Shown here: one piece after another, positions 21,857 to 30,280 of the stretch | Layout: each line of letters starts with the position of its first letter | Numbering within the stretch: position 1 is the stretch's first letter | NCBI GenBank assembly: GCA_001929475.1 | Contig: LXFE01000141.1 | Location: 1-30,340, forward strand | From: Neolecta irregularis DAH-3 | Taxonomy: Eukaryota > Ascomycota > Neolectomycetes > Neolectales > Neolectaceae | Length of the DNA: 30,340 bases | Direction of reading: 5' to 3' | Made by a program: the position numbers and the translations under genes | The notes under the pieces: model-generated | What the model saw: only the letters and a program-made list of their open reading frames with translations | Database searches by the model: none | What the model was told of the DNA's origin: nothing

Positions 21857-23586
21857 ATGGATCTTCTCGTGTTATTCTTGTTGGTATCAGGTGTTTTCAG
21901 TCAATTTGAAAAACAGCCTGAATTCACTGAAACTTTTGAGGTCAAGAGGCCATTTCAACCACCTGCTCATGCTATACCATGTACAATGCCCATGGCCCAG
22001 GTGTCGATTCCAACGGGTGATAGTAGATGGGCTGCGTGTACCTTTCTCAATGAACATAAGTTAATCCTACAGTTTCATATTCTCCAACTTGTGGAACTGG
22101 CTTTGACTCCGTATATTTAAATCTTACAATGGTTGCAAAAGGGAGGCAATACGATCGACTCGGATGGATCACAGTGAACGGTATCGAAATATGGAGAACT
22201 AGCACTGCAGAACCTTCTAAGACTGGTATCTATACCAATTTCATCAAAGATGTCTCCTACTATCGCGAACTTTTCCGATCAGATGCTGCCATTAATTTCA
22301 CAGTAGACAACTACATTAGCAGTGTCAATCCCGCCATTCTCAACTGTACTTACTGCATATGCTCGAAGTTGACATTCAGTTACGTTGACCGCCATGTTCT
22401 TTACTTCTCAAGATGTCCAACCTGCTGAATCCAAGCCTTCTTTCGTTCCACTTTTTGATGTTTTTACCTCAAACAACCGATCGGTTAGTGTCTCATTTCC
22501 TCGCAACCTGATTTCCGCCGAGCTTTCTATCCTTGCAAGCGGAAACGGCGATGATGAGTTCTGGTATACGAACGCTCCGGATAATTACACCGACACGTTT
22601 GGCACCGGTTCACTGCAAGGTGGCGGATCCTTACGCGAAGTGAGATGTTACATTGACAATAAACTTGTTGGATCATACATTCCAGACGTAGTAATATTCA
22701 CGGGTGGAGTGAATCCATATATGTGGAAACCAATTATGGGAATAGAGTCATCAGATTTATACTCACATCGGATTTCTCTTGATGCATGGATTCCGCTCTT
22801 GGTTGATTCAAGACGGCATGTAGTCCGCCTGGAGATTATTGCCCTGCCTGAAATTCTTGAAGATTGGTAGGTCTCTTGCTGGATCGGCTGACAAAAAGGT
22901 ATAATTCTGCACACATCAAACTCTGGCAGTCTTCCAATCCGTCAGATATTACAAGAGGCAGCATATCGACAATTACAAATACGGATCTTGATGTAAAACA
23001 GGAAGTGGTACTAGGGCTCAAGAACACTAGCCTTGCAGTCCACACAAGTGCGTCTAGAATGTACAGCATCTCGTCCACCCTCATTATCGCCGGCAATTCG
23101 AGACAGGTTGGCTACACCCAGACCATGTATTACGACAGCAAAATAAAATGGACAGATAGCGGCCTAACGCAATCAATCAATCAGGAAGTCAGTTCGTCAA
23201 CAGTATTTTTGAACGGCTCATCAAGCTCGACTTATCAACCCTTGGAGATTTACTCAGCAATAAGCACGTCAAAAAATGGCACTATGCGCTTGGAATTCGA
23301 TATAAACCGTTCTCTTACATTTTCTAACCCTTCCGAGTACAATCATCAATGGGGTAGTGCAGTATCAACATTTTCATCTAACGGCAGCCTCATAAGAGGA
23401 TCTGAAACTATGAACCAGCATCTCAAACTCGATGATTATGATGCCTACTTTAAAGCCGAACACGGAAAGCTGGTATTGGGAAAGCCGCCTGATGAATCAG
23501 TTGCTATGGTAGACCCTGCGCAAGTCTGGGCAAGTTTGCCAAGACATCTTCCCCGTCGCTTGCACAAGCATCCACCAATTTCCTAG
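21857..23586 (+). CDS. Secreted peptide-N4-(N-acetyl-beta-glucosaminyl)asparagine amidase A-like protein
   Basis: PNGase A-type enzymes release N-glycans from glycopeptides in the secretory or extracellular space. Exons: 21857-22037, 22073-22345, 22380-22866, 22899-23586; introns 35, 34 and 32 nt; 542 residues. The start MDLLVLFLLVSGVFSQ is a signal peptide. Family landmarks in order: FEVKRPFQPP, FSYSPTC, NLTMVAKGRQYDRLGWITVN, EIWRTSTAEPSKTGI, LTAMFFT, SFPRN, GNGDDEFWYTN, SLREVRCYIDNKLVGSYIPD, FTGGVNPYMWKPIMGI, and a WYNSAHIKLW strand. The Asn-X-Ser/Thr sites are plentiful, as expected for a secreted protein. The last 60 residues (HLPRRLHKHPPIS) look atypical, so the true 3' end could involve another short intron or be degraded. 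Assignment is by family pattern, not by a catalytic-residue proof. Confidence 0.88.
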
Positions 23587-24093
23587 AGGTTTTTGTTCGC
23601 TTACCACAACTGAACATGCCGGTTAATGATTCAGCTTGTGAACTTTCCAGTTAATATCATGTTGATACTTCTTTTTAATAGTATCAAGTATTCAATACTA
23701 CTCATCCATTTCTTACATTTGAATCTCAAATTACCACCTTGATTGTCAAGAAAAATCGCAAATGGATCATAAATCTGGGGATCATGCGACCAACACATGA
23801 TATATTTTTGTGAAAACAACCCGTTAATCCTAGGCTGCGTTTTTTAAGGCTACGTTTTGGGGTCACCATAAAAAGACGATCGTGATATTCTAAAACAGGA
23901 AATATTATATGTTTTGATGGAAATTGAAATTATGGAATATTTTTCACGTGATATTCCTTCCAGCTTGCCACTGTCACACCCAAGTTCGTAGGGGTTTTGT
24001 AGTTGTAGTTGTGTTGTAATAGATTGGATGTTTCTTGGTGAGCACAGTAGTATTTGACTTCCAGATCTTTGGGATCAAAAAACATTGGTCCTG
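23587..24093. other. Intergenic 3' flank of the amidase gene
   Basis: About 500 bp of AT-rich sequence without a recognisable gene. It contains a TCACGTGA palindrome at 23944-23951. Confidence 0.5.
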
Positions 24094-24144
24094 CGTTGTA
24101 GTCGACTATCTTTCGTATAGTCGATTAACCGCGGTTCAGGGAGC
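24094..24144 (+). repeat. Dispersed hairpin repeat, uninterrupted copy
   Basis: A perfect 8-bp stem TCGACTAT (24102-24109) / ATAGTCGA (24117-24124) with a 7-nt loop sits in a block that reappears, inverted, around 27186-27223 with only a few differences. The similarity continues through gttc.gggagc (24133-24144). In the other copy a solo LTR interrupts the repeat exactly at this GGGAGC/GCTCCC, so this copy shows the empty site. Confidence 0.75.
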
Positions 24145-24360
24145 ATACGTCGCTCCTGCTGCACGAGGCGTTGGGAGCAGCAGCGGAGCCGGGCGTGCTG
24201 TCGCCGTGGACGCTGGCTGCTCACCGCCCCCGAACCCGTGGCCGTACTCTTCGGTGGCCGCCTGGAGTGGCATTGCTTTTGCGGTTGCCGAAGCGCTACT
24301 CGCCTTGGCAGCGCACCGCTGGTCGAAACGGGCGGCGAGGGTAAAACGGGACGCGGCGTA
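24145..24360. repeat. GC-rich island, probable repeat fragment
   Basis: About 215 bp much richer in G+C than the flanks, directly continuing the hairpin repeat. The string gaggcgttgggagcagcagcgg resembles cggcagcgttgggagcagtgg at 30125-30145. Both strands have open frames of low-complexity Ala/Pro/Arg composition, with no gene resemblance. Confidence 0.45.
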
Positions 24361-24410
24361 GGGGTTTTTATACCACAGCGTCACATAGACGTGAAGTCTA
24401 TAATTTCGTA

Positions 24411-25541
24411 TTAATTCGAATTTCTTCCAAAATCTACTTGCTCTCTCCTGAATCCACTCAAATCTACATCTTCTTCTCCTTCGCTCTCATTCTCTACCAT
24501 TTCTGGATTAAACTCAAATAGTTCACGACCACTGAATCCTGCTTTCCCAGCAGCCACAGCGACTTCCATCTTCCTTAACTCTGCTTCTTCTTCAGCCAGC
24601 TTTTTGTCTTTACGTTCGGATTTCCATTTGGTGAAGGATTCCAGGGTTACTGGGGTGAGATCTTTGCCAAGTTTATGCCTTTCCGTTTCAAGGAACTCCT
24701 CCAATGTAATAATATCTTCTTCCTGTACTTTCTCCTTCTCTTTCGATTTGAGCTTAAAGCCAGGGGGTAGAGCGTGTTTGTACTTGCAAGCATCACCTAT
24801 AGCCGTCAACCCCGTCTTCCAAAGATGAAACTGATCACCATTCGGACATTCCCAGAACCAACCGTATTTTCCGATTTCGATAGCTTCGAGGAAATATTTG
24901 CAGACAATATCCGTCGTAGTTTGGGGATTTTTATGCTTTGATAGAACTACGTCTGCGAGTTTTTCCTGGTCCCAATTTTCAAAGAGATCGTTCACACGAT
25001 CATCTTGGTACATATTTTTCTTTTCAGATTTTCTATCAACTGCAGAGTCGTGTGAGAATTTGCATTTGGCACCCCGTAGACAATTCCCATTCTTAAAATT
25101 TACACACAGCACCTATTCATCAATCGTCATTCGCAAGAGGAGAAATGCTGTCTTTGGATCCGTTCCAAATGGAACTTTTTGAGATATCTGAACAGGTTTA
25201 AAGAGTTCATAGAGTTCAGCTTTCTTTGCTTCCTCTGCCTTTTTTCTATTGGCGATAACGGCTATGGCGTCTTCTTGAGATTTCTACCATCATCTTATCA
25301 ATCGGTGCTACGAACATGGATAAATACTCGATCTTTGGGGTTTCCTGCCTTGGAGGCTTGTTGCTGTATTTGTTCGATCTGTTTTTGAACTTTGGAAGAT
25401 TTATTCTTGTTCTTTAAGCCAAATGTCTGACATTCAATATGGTTTAAAAATATATAGAGAAATTACCTTATCTGCAGCAGATTGAGATGCCTTTTTGATA
25501 TCCTTTTTTACTTGGTTTCCTTGCTTTTGTTTCGGCGGCAT
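24411..25541 (-). CDS. TMA46: Ribosome-associated CCCH zinc-finger protein TMA46 (ZC3H15/DFRP1 family)
   Basis: TMA46 is a translation-machinery-associated protein that stabilises the DRG-type GTPase RBG1 through its DFRP domain. Exons: 25541-25467, 25426-25312, 25273-25149, 25112-24839, 24796-24411; introns 40, 38, 36 and 42 nt; 324 residues. The start [14 protein letters not shown] and [15 protein letters not shown] are the family's lysine-rich N terminus. [13 protein letters not shown] leads into the first CCCH finger (C-X7-C-X5-C-X3-[15 protein letters not shown]). [12 protein letters not shown] and [21 protein letters not shown] form the second, and [13 protein letters not shown] is the DFRP-type helix. 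The third intron (25113-25148) has a GC donor. The fourth (24797-24838) is stop-free and in frame, so retention would insert 14 residues in finger 2. The second intron's exact ends are uncertain. Confidence 0.92.
25113..25148 (-). other. GC-AG intron (36 nt) in TMA46
   Basis: The conserved junction TDPKT | VLCVNF requires splicing from ACA|gcattt (donor G at 25148) to gaatag|GTG (25113). No GT exists that would restore the frame, and the unspliced frame hits TAG at the junction. A ttgatg branch-like site lies 9-12 nt before the AG. Confidence 0.75.
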
Positions 25542-25623
25542 TATCCGGCGACGGTGAGTGAACGACGTCCGCGGTGGCGGTGGTCGGGAAGAATGGGAGA
25601 AATTGGAGTTTAACCTTGCCTCA
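25542..25623. promoter_or_regulatory. 82-bp bidirectional promoter/5' UTR region
   Basis: Only 82 bp separate the start codons of TMA46 (-) and PGA2 (+), so the two divergent genes must share promoter elements or have overlapping 5' transcripts. The segment is moderately GC-rich (cggtggcggtgg) and contains no obvious TATA box. Confidence 0.6.
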
Positions 25624-25887
25624 ATGCAGATATTCGATACTCTCTCGGCAACAGACTGGATACGATTGATCACTGTCGTCGGATCTTATCTTCTTGTGCG
25701 TCCGTATATCGTGAAATTGGGCTCTCGAATTCAGCAGAAAGAGTTTAAAAAGGCAGAAGCGAATGATGATATAGATGTGGTGGAGGACAGTTGGGGTGCA
25801 AAGGCAAGACTCAGACAACTAAAATGTGCGATGGGTGGAGATGAAAAAGACGATGATAGCGATATCGAAGGTTTATTGGAGCACTAG
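25624..25887 (+). CDS. PGA2: ER protein-trafficking factor PGA2
   Basis: PGA2 is a small ER/nuclear-envelope membrane protein needed for protein trafficking in yeast. The frame from ATG 25624 codes for 87 residues. It has the family's N-terminal block DTLSATDWIRLITVVGSYLL, a single membrane segment, followed by RPYIVKLGSRIQQKEFKK. The polar tail contains the characteristic DSWGAKARLRQ and an acidic end (DDDSDIEGLLEH). The frame continues upstream to 25558 but with no ATG, so 25624 is the only plausible start. Fungal homologues are often 120-160 residues, so this one is compact; an upstream short exon cannot be excluded. Confidence 0.75.
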   Translation: MQIFDTLSATDWIRLITVVGSYLLVRPYIVKLGSRIQQKEFKKAEANDDIDVVEDSWGAKARLRQLKCAMGGDEKDDDSDIEGLLEH

Positions 25888-26618
25888 ATGGCTTTTTGGT
25901 ATGTAAGATATGGATTGGGAGTCTGACAGGAGGTTATATCAATCTGGCAATCGGTAATCAGCATCGGCAATATGCTATTTTGTACTCATTTGCAAGTCTT
26001 TTGCTTAAGTGACACTGGTATGAGGGTTCAGGGTCGCCTCCCTGCCCGGCCCCGCCATCGCCGCCCCGCACGCTGCTGCAGAACCCGCCTTCGCGAACGC
26101 CCAGAACGGAGACCCTGGGCTCATCGAAACCTCCTTCGCCCCTGGGCTGGCTCCCGACGCCTCTCCTGCATTGCTGTGCTCTGCCTCGCTGGCCTCCTTT
26201 CTACCCTCCCATCACCGTCCTCAGTCGTACTCCACTTCCTCGCCTATCTCCCCATCCGCCCGCTCGTCCACGGCGCCTTCTTCCGCGTCCTCCTCGCCTC
26301 TGCTCACGGCGTCGCCCTCGACCTGTTCTGCTGCCCCGGCCGCGACCTCCTTGCGGAGATCGCCCACGCTCTCGTTTTCCTTGCCTGCAGAAAGTCCTTT
26401 ATGCAACCTAAGATAAAAGTCATGGATCGAAAGGCTAGACTTCGAACTAGCCCAGGCGTAAGCGTACCAGGGCGAACTGGATCGCGTGGAACAGCAGAAG
26501 TCTCATTCGAAATGTGCTGGGATCTGTCCGTGGAAACGATAGCCTCCCTCCTCGAATCGCAACGTGAAGTAAGGCGTTCAAGGGGGGAAGCTCAACCAAG
26601 GGTTTTGTATTTCCCTTT
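25888..26618. other. Intergenic with a large GC-rich island
   Basis: 26035-26400 is strongly GC-rich and C-rich on the plus strand, giving long but low-complexity frames in several phases (25972-26730 is open on the plus strand). None resembles a known protein. Its composition differs sharply from every gene here, and it is best read as repeat or inserted sequence. Confidence 0.45.
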
Positions 26619-26669
26619 CAACTCGAAGAAATTGACGTCTATCATCGTGTCAGAAAAAGAAAAAGATAA
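26619..26669 (+). pseudogene. Scrap of a pogo-type (DDE_1) transposase C terminus
   Basis: The frame 26619-26669 reads QLEEIDVYHRVRKRKR and then a stop. This is very close to the basic motif found near the C terminus of fungal pogo/Tc1-mariner DDE_1 transposases. The surrounding sequence has repeated in-frame stops and AT-rich decay. No other transposase segment was recognised, so this is a short relic. Confidence 0.45.
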
Positions 26670-26978
26670 AGATAAAAATAATTCTATTAGCTCTCTGTTG
26701 TATTATGTATATAAACCGGCCCTTAGGTAGAAAATAATTATCTCTTTTTACTCAAAACTCGTAGTCGTCGTTGAGTTCTCCCCCATGCTGCCCCCAAGAC
26801 CTTGAGACACTCTTGGGCTTCGCAGGGTCAAGTTTTTGCAAGTACTGATACGATTTGGGGCGTGCCTAGCAAGTGTAACAAAACACACACAAAAAGAATA
26901 AAGAGGGGGATATATACAAACTTTGTATCTGAGTACATAAGTTTTCATCTACCGCGGACTGCGAGCACAGAAGCTCCC

Positions 26979-27173
26979 TGTAAGGGTATACCCGGATATT
27001 ACCCGGGATATACCCATACCAACACAGTAGGTGGCGGATAAGGTATAAGGGACATTAGATAGAAATGTATATAAAGGCTGCGCTCATATATCTTAGTCTA
27101 AGCTCACACGCCTACAAGCTTAGATTAAGGAAATATTACCTGATCTTATTGTACTCGAGCCTCAACACTTACA
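26979..27173 (+). mobile_element. Solo LTR with 5-bp target duplication
   Basis: 195 bp beginning TGTAAG and ending CTTACA, so it has TG...CA ends within a 6-bp inverted repeat. It is flanked on both sides by ctccc (26974-26978 and 27174-27178), the 5-bp duplication of LTR retrotransposons. A TATA box (tatataaagg) near 27069 gives the orientation. The 5' part has nested near-palindromes of GGGTATA/TATACCC and CCCGG/CCGGG. Related copies lie at 11621-11817 and 30186. No internal retrotransposon genes are present, so this is a recombination-derived solo LTR. Confidence 0.85.
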
Positions 27174-27178
27174 CTCCC

Positions 27179-27223
27179 CGAACATCGGTTAATCGACCAT
27201 ACGAAAGATAGTCGATTACAACG
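27179..27223 (-). repeat. Dispersed hairpin repeat, copy split by the solo LTR
   Basis: Reverse-complement partner of 24094-24144. Stem halves are 27193-27200 and 27208-27215. The other part of this copy (gctccc and upstream) lies left of the LTR at about 26960-26978. Removing the LTR plus one ctccc rebuilds gctccc-cgaac, matching gctccc-tgaac in the intact copy. Confidence 0.75.
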
Positions 27224-27471
27224 GGCTTGGGAGTAACAAACTGGAATAATAGAAGATAAATTGCAGTCAAAGTCGACATCACGGGCTTGGAGAAAGAATA
27301 TTATGCTTCTAGATTTGTGTTTTGGCATCTAATGTTGTTTCATTCAACTCATGTTTTCTATATGGGAATGCTAGTGGCCGGTGCTATATTTTGGGTTAAA
27401 CCCCATAGGCAATAATCTGAAAGCTGAATTTGGGGCACAAGATGATTGCAGAGGGTTATGCCTCATGAGAC
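27224..27471. other. Interval without recognisable features
   Basis: Nothing coding or repetitive seen between the hairpin repeat and the next hAT-like element. Confidence 0.5.
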
Positions 27472-27882
27472 CAGTGTTGGGGACTGGCCATAAAAAGCCT
27501 GGCCCATGGGCTTTTCTGAGGGTCTGGGTCTAACATGTGACAACCATTTTGGGTGGCGGGGTACAGGGCAGTGATGGGCAGGGCAGGAATATGTTACAAA
27601 GCAAGTCTAAATTGCTATATTATGTATATAATTCTTTATATTTATCGCGAGGCTGGAGAGGCGCGAGAAGCAGGTGAGATGGGAGAGGCGGGCAAGATGG
27701 GCTGGTGAGGCGGGCAGACGAGGCGGGTAGGAAGGCGGATAGGAAGGAGACATAAGATGAGAAGGGCTACAGAGTATTATTTAATATCACGTGACAAAGC
27801 CCGTTTCGGCCCATGGGCTTAGTCCATGGGCTAAGCCCGCGGGCTTTTCATGGGCTAAGCCCATGGCCCGTCCCCAACACTA
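27472..27882. mobile_element. Non-autonomous hAT-like element with perfect 8-bp target duplication
   Basis: The left end is CAGTGTTGGGGAC; the right end read inward is TAGTGTTGGGGAC, then GGGCCAT on both sides. It is flanked by identical catgagac copies (27464-27471 and 27883-27890). Subterminal regions are packed with the palindrome GCCCATGGGC and its variants, notably at 27812-27870. The 411-bp interior has no transposase but includes a purine/GC-rich stretch (27645-27750) and an ATCACGTGAC motif at 27786. It lies 286 bp upstream of the aldehyde dehydrogenase start codon. Confidence 0.85.
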
Positions 27883-27890
27883 CATGAGAC

Positions 27891-28168
27891 GTCTGGATGC
27901 AACCCGACGAATGAATGCTTGCTGGTGAATACGCAGAGAATATGGGGAGTATATGCATGCTATAGGCGATAACCGGAGGAAAACGTGTACCTTCCACAAA
28001 GCCACGCTCCAAACTCTTCCAGTTGTGAGCCGAACTCGAGGGGCTGAGACGCAGCAGCCCCAGCGCACCTGATAAAGCCACATGACGCAGTATCGGCCTC
28101 ACCTCTGCGCGCACGCCGCTGTTTAAGACCGGTGGTCCCCCGCGGTTCTCTTCTGCAACACTATTCTC
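27891..28168 (+). promoter_or_regulatory. Aldehyde dehydrogenase upstream region
   Basis: 278 bp between the hAT-like element and the dehydrogenase ATG. No discrete operator is recognisable. Any activator sites further upstream would have to lie within or beyond the transposon. Confidence 0.4.
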
Positions 28169-29852
28169 ATGTCTACTTCCGACTCTGCAACTCTCCACTT
28201 TCCAGATGGCAGGTCTGTCATTGTTCCTACTGGCCTTTTCATCAATGGCCAGTTCGTCAGAGGCAAGGCCGGGAAACAGTTTGATGTCATAAATCCTACG
28301 TATCTCCACATCACAACACCTCCTGCTGATGGCAAAGCAACGAAAAGCGTATCTGTAGCGTCCACGAAGCACTTGAGGAGGACGTTGATATTGCAGTCGA
28401 AGCTGCTCGGAAGGCATTCGACACAGTCTGGAAGACCACTGCTTCTACTGAGCGGGGAAAGCTGCTTTCTAAATTGGCCAATATGATGGAGGAGCACCTA
28501 GACACACTTGCTGCTATTGAAGCCCTCGATAACGGGAAGGCATTTAGCATGGCGAAGATGGATGTGGGCCTTTCTCTTGAATGCATACGATATTACGCAG
28601 GATGGGCAGATGTATGCTCATGTTGCAGAAAACGTTCTAATTCCTGCTTAGAAAATTCACGGAAAGACGATGGATACCAATGCTGGTCAATTTGCCTACA
28701 CTCGCCATGAACCAATCGGAGTTTGCGGTCAGATCATTCCGTGGAATTTCCCTCTTCTCATGTTCTCCTGGAAGCTTGGACCTGCCTTGGCTACCGGAAA
28801 TACTGTTATTCTCAAGACTGCGGAACAGACTCCCCTTTCCGCTCTGTATATGGCTACTCTTATTCAGAAGGTCGGAATCCCTCCAGGCGTTGTGAATGTG
28901 CTCTCCGGATATGGAAAGACTGCTGGTGCTGCAATTGCTTCGCATATGAAAATCGACAAGGTTGCTTTCACTGGAAGCACCTTGGTTGGCCGATCGATCA
29001 TGAAGGCTGCCGCCTCTAGCAACTTGAAGAAAGTCACACTAGAACTCGGTGGAAAATCGCCAAATATTGTTTTTGATGATGCGGATATCGAACAAGCCGT
29101 TGCTTGGTGCAACTTCGGAATCTACTTCAATCATGGACAGTGTTGCTGCGCTGGTTCACGTAGGGGTTGTGCTACGAGATATGGCTTAGGTGACTAGGGA
29201 TTTATGTTCAGGAAGGAATCTACGATAAGTTTGTGGAAGCTTTCAAGGCTCGTGTTGCAAAAAATGTTGTCGGAGATCCATTCAAAGAGGATACATTCCA
29301 AGGTCCTCAAGTTTCTCAGCTTCAGTTCACCAGGTATATAGCTTCTGGCATATATCGCAAATTGATTTCCAGAATTATGGACTATATTAAATCTGGAAAG
29401 GAAGAAGGGGCCAAAATCGAGCTGGGCGGTGAACGACATGGAAAAGAAGGCTACTTTATCCAACCCACAGTACGCTTCCCACTTTGCTATCACTGACCAA
29501 GATTTTTTCCAACGTCAAACCAGATATGAAAATAATGCAAGAGGAAATTTTTGGCCCGGTTTGCGCGATTGCTAAATTTAAAGACGAAGCAGATGTTCTC
29601 CAGAAGGCGCATGATACAATCTACGGCCTAGCCGCCGCCATCCACACCAAAGATCTTGCTCGAGCGATCAATGTGTCCAACGCTCTACAAGCTGGCACTG
29701 TCTGGGTTAACTGTTATAATATGCTCAGTCACCAAGTCCCCTTTGGTGGGTACAAACAATCCGGCTTTGGACGAGAATTGGGCAAGTATGCGATTTCCAA
29801 TTACACGAATATCAAAGCTGTCAACATCAACCTCGGCATAGAAATGCAGTAA
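28169..29852 (+). CDS. NAD-dependent aldehyde dehydrogenase (ALDH1/2-like superfamily)
   Basis: Oxidises aldehydes to carboxylates with NAD(P)+; the sequence is closest to cytosolic fungal acetaldehyde dehydrogenases of the aldA type. Exons: 28169-28299, 28338-28611, 28652-29159, 29198-29333, 29373-29469, 29502-29852; introns 38, 40, 38, 39 and 32 nt; 498 residues, the normal length. Landmarks: GLFINGQFV near the N terminus, [24 protein letters not shown], the nucleotide-binding FTGSTLVG, the general-base Glu in LELGGKSPN (about residue 266), the catalytic Cys in GQCCCAGSR (about 300), EEIFGPV, and [15 protein letters not shown]. No mitochondrial presequence is evident. The fourth intron (29334-29372) is a multiple of three without a stop. 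All catalytic motifs are intact. Confidence 0.95.
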
Positions 29853-30185
29853 TTATCTGATAGATCTTCATTTCTATGCTTTCCCCTAGAGTTACCAAGT
29901 GGGATTATATTACATTGATATCAGTTCTTGTATTTCATATGAATTTGATCCTTGATCCTTGCTTGTCTTGTGTGGTGTGCTTTCCAACCACTTTTTCAGC
30001 CCGATTTGACGGGCGGGAGACGGGAGACGGGCGTGAGGCGGGCGGGACGGGGTGCGCGCACTGCCTGCCGCTGGGGTTCTTTGTGTAAGCGCTTCCAGGG
30101 TTTGCATGGCCGAACCAGCACGCGGCAGCGTTGGGAGCAGTGGCAGGGCACCGGCAGCGGCAGCGATTGCGGGTGCGGAGCTAGG
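29853..30185. other. 3' flank with GC-rich repeat block
   Basis: The dehydrogenase 3' UTR is followed by a GC-rich block (about 29998-30185): first GGCGGGAGAC-type runs, then cggcagcgttgggagcagtgg, shared with the island at 24160. No gene. Confidence 0.45.
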
Positions 30186-30280
30186 TGTAAGCTTAACGCC
30201 AGAAGTTACAAATAAGACCAGGATATATTTCTAGCCTAAGTGTTGTAACTCCGTACAAGGACATACCTAGCCTAAGGTAG
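30186..30280 (-). mobile_element. Diverged third copy of the TGTAAG LTR family (partial)
   Basis: Begins TGTAAG, and the block TACAAATAAGA.C.GGATATATTTC falls at exactly the same offset (base 22) as in the 11621 copy. Similarity fades after about 60-90 bp and no 3' end is identified. Sequence after 30280 resembles the foldback element at 17218. Confidence 0.55.

Noticed and set aside
25558-25623. Upstream extension of PGA2
   Set aside because: The open frame before 25624 contains no ATG, and the residues do not match the family's N terminus.
25972-26730. 252-codon frame as a gene
   Set aside because: GC-rich low complexity, open in several phases, no family resemblance, and its 3' end overlaps a pogo transposase scrap in another frame.
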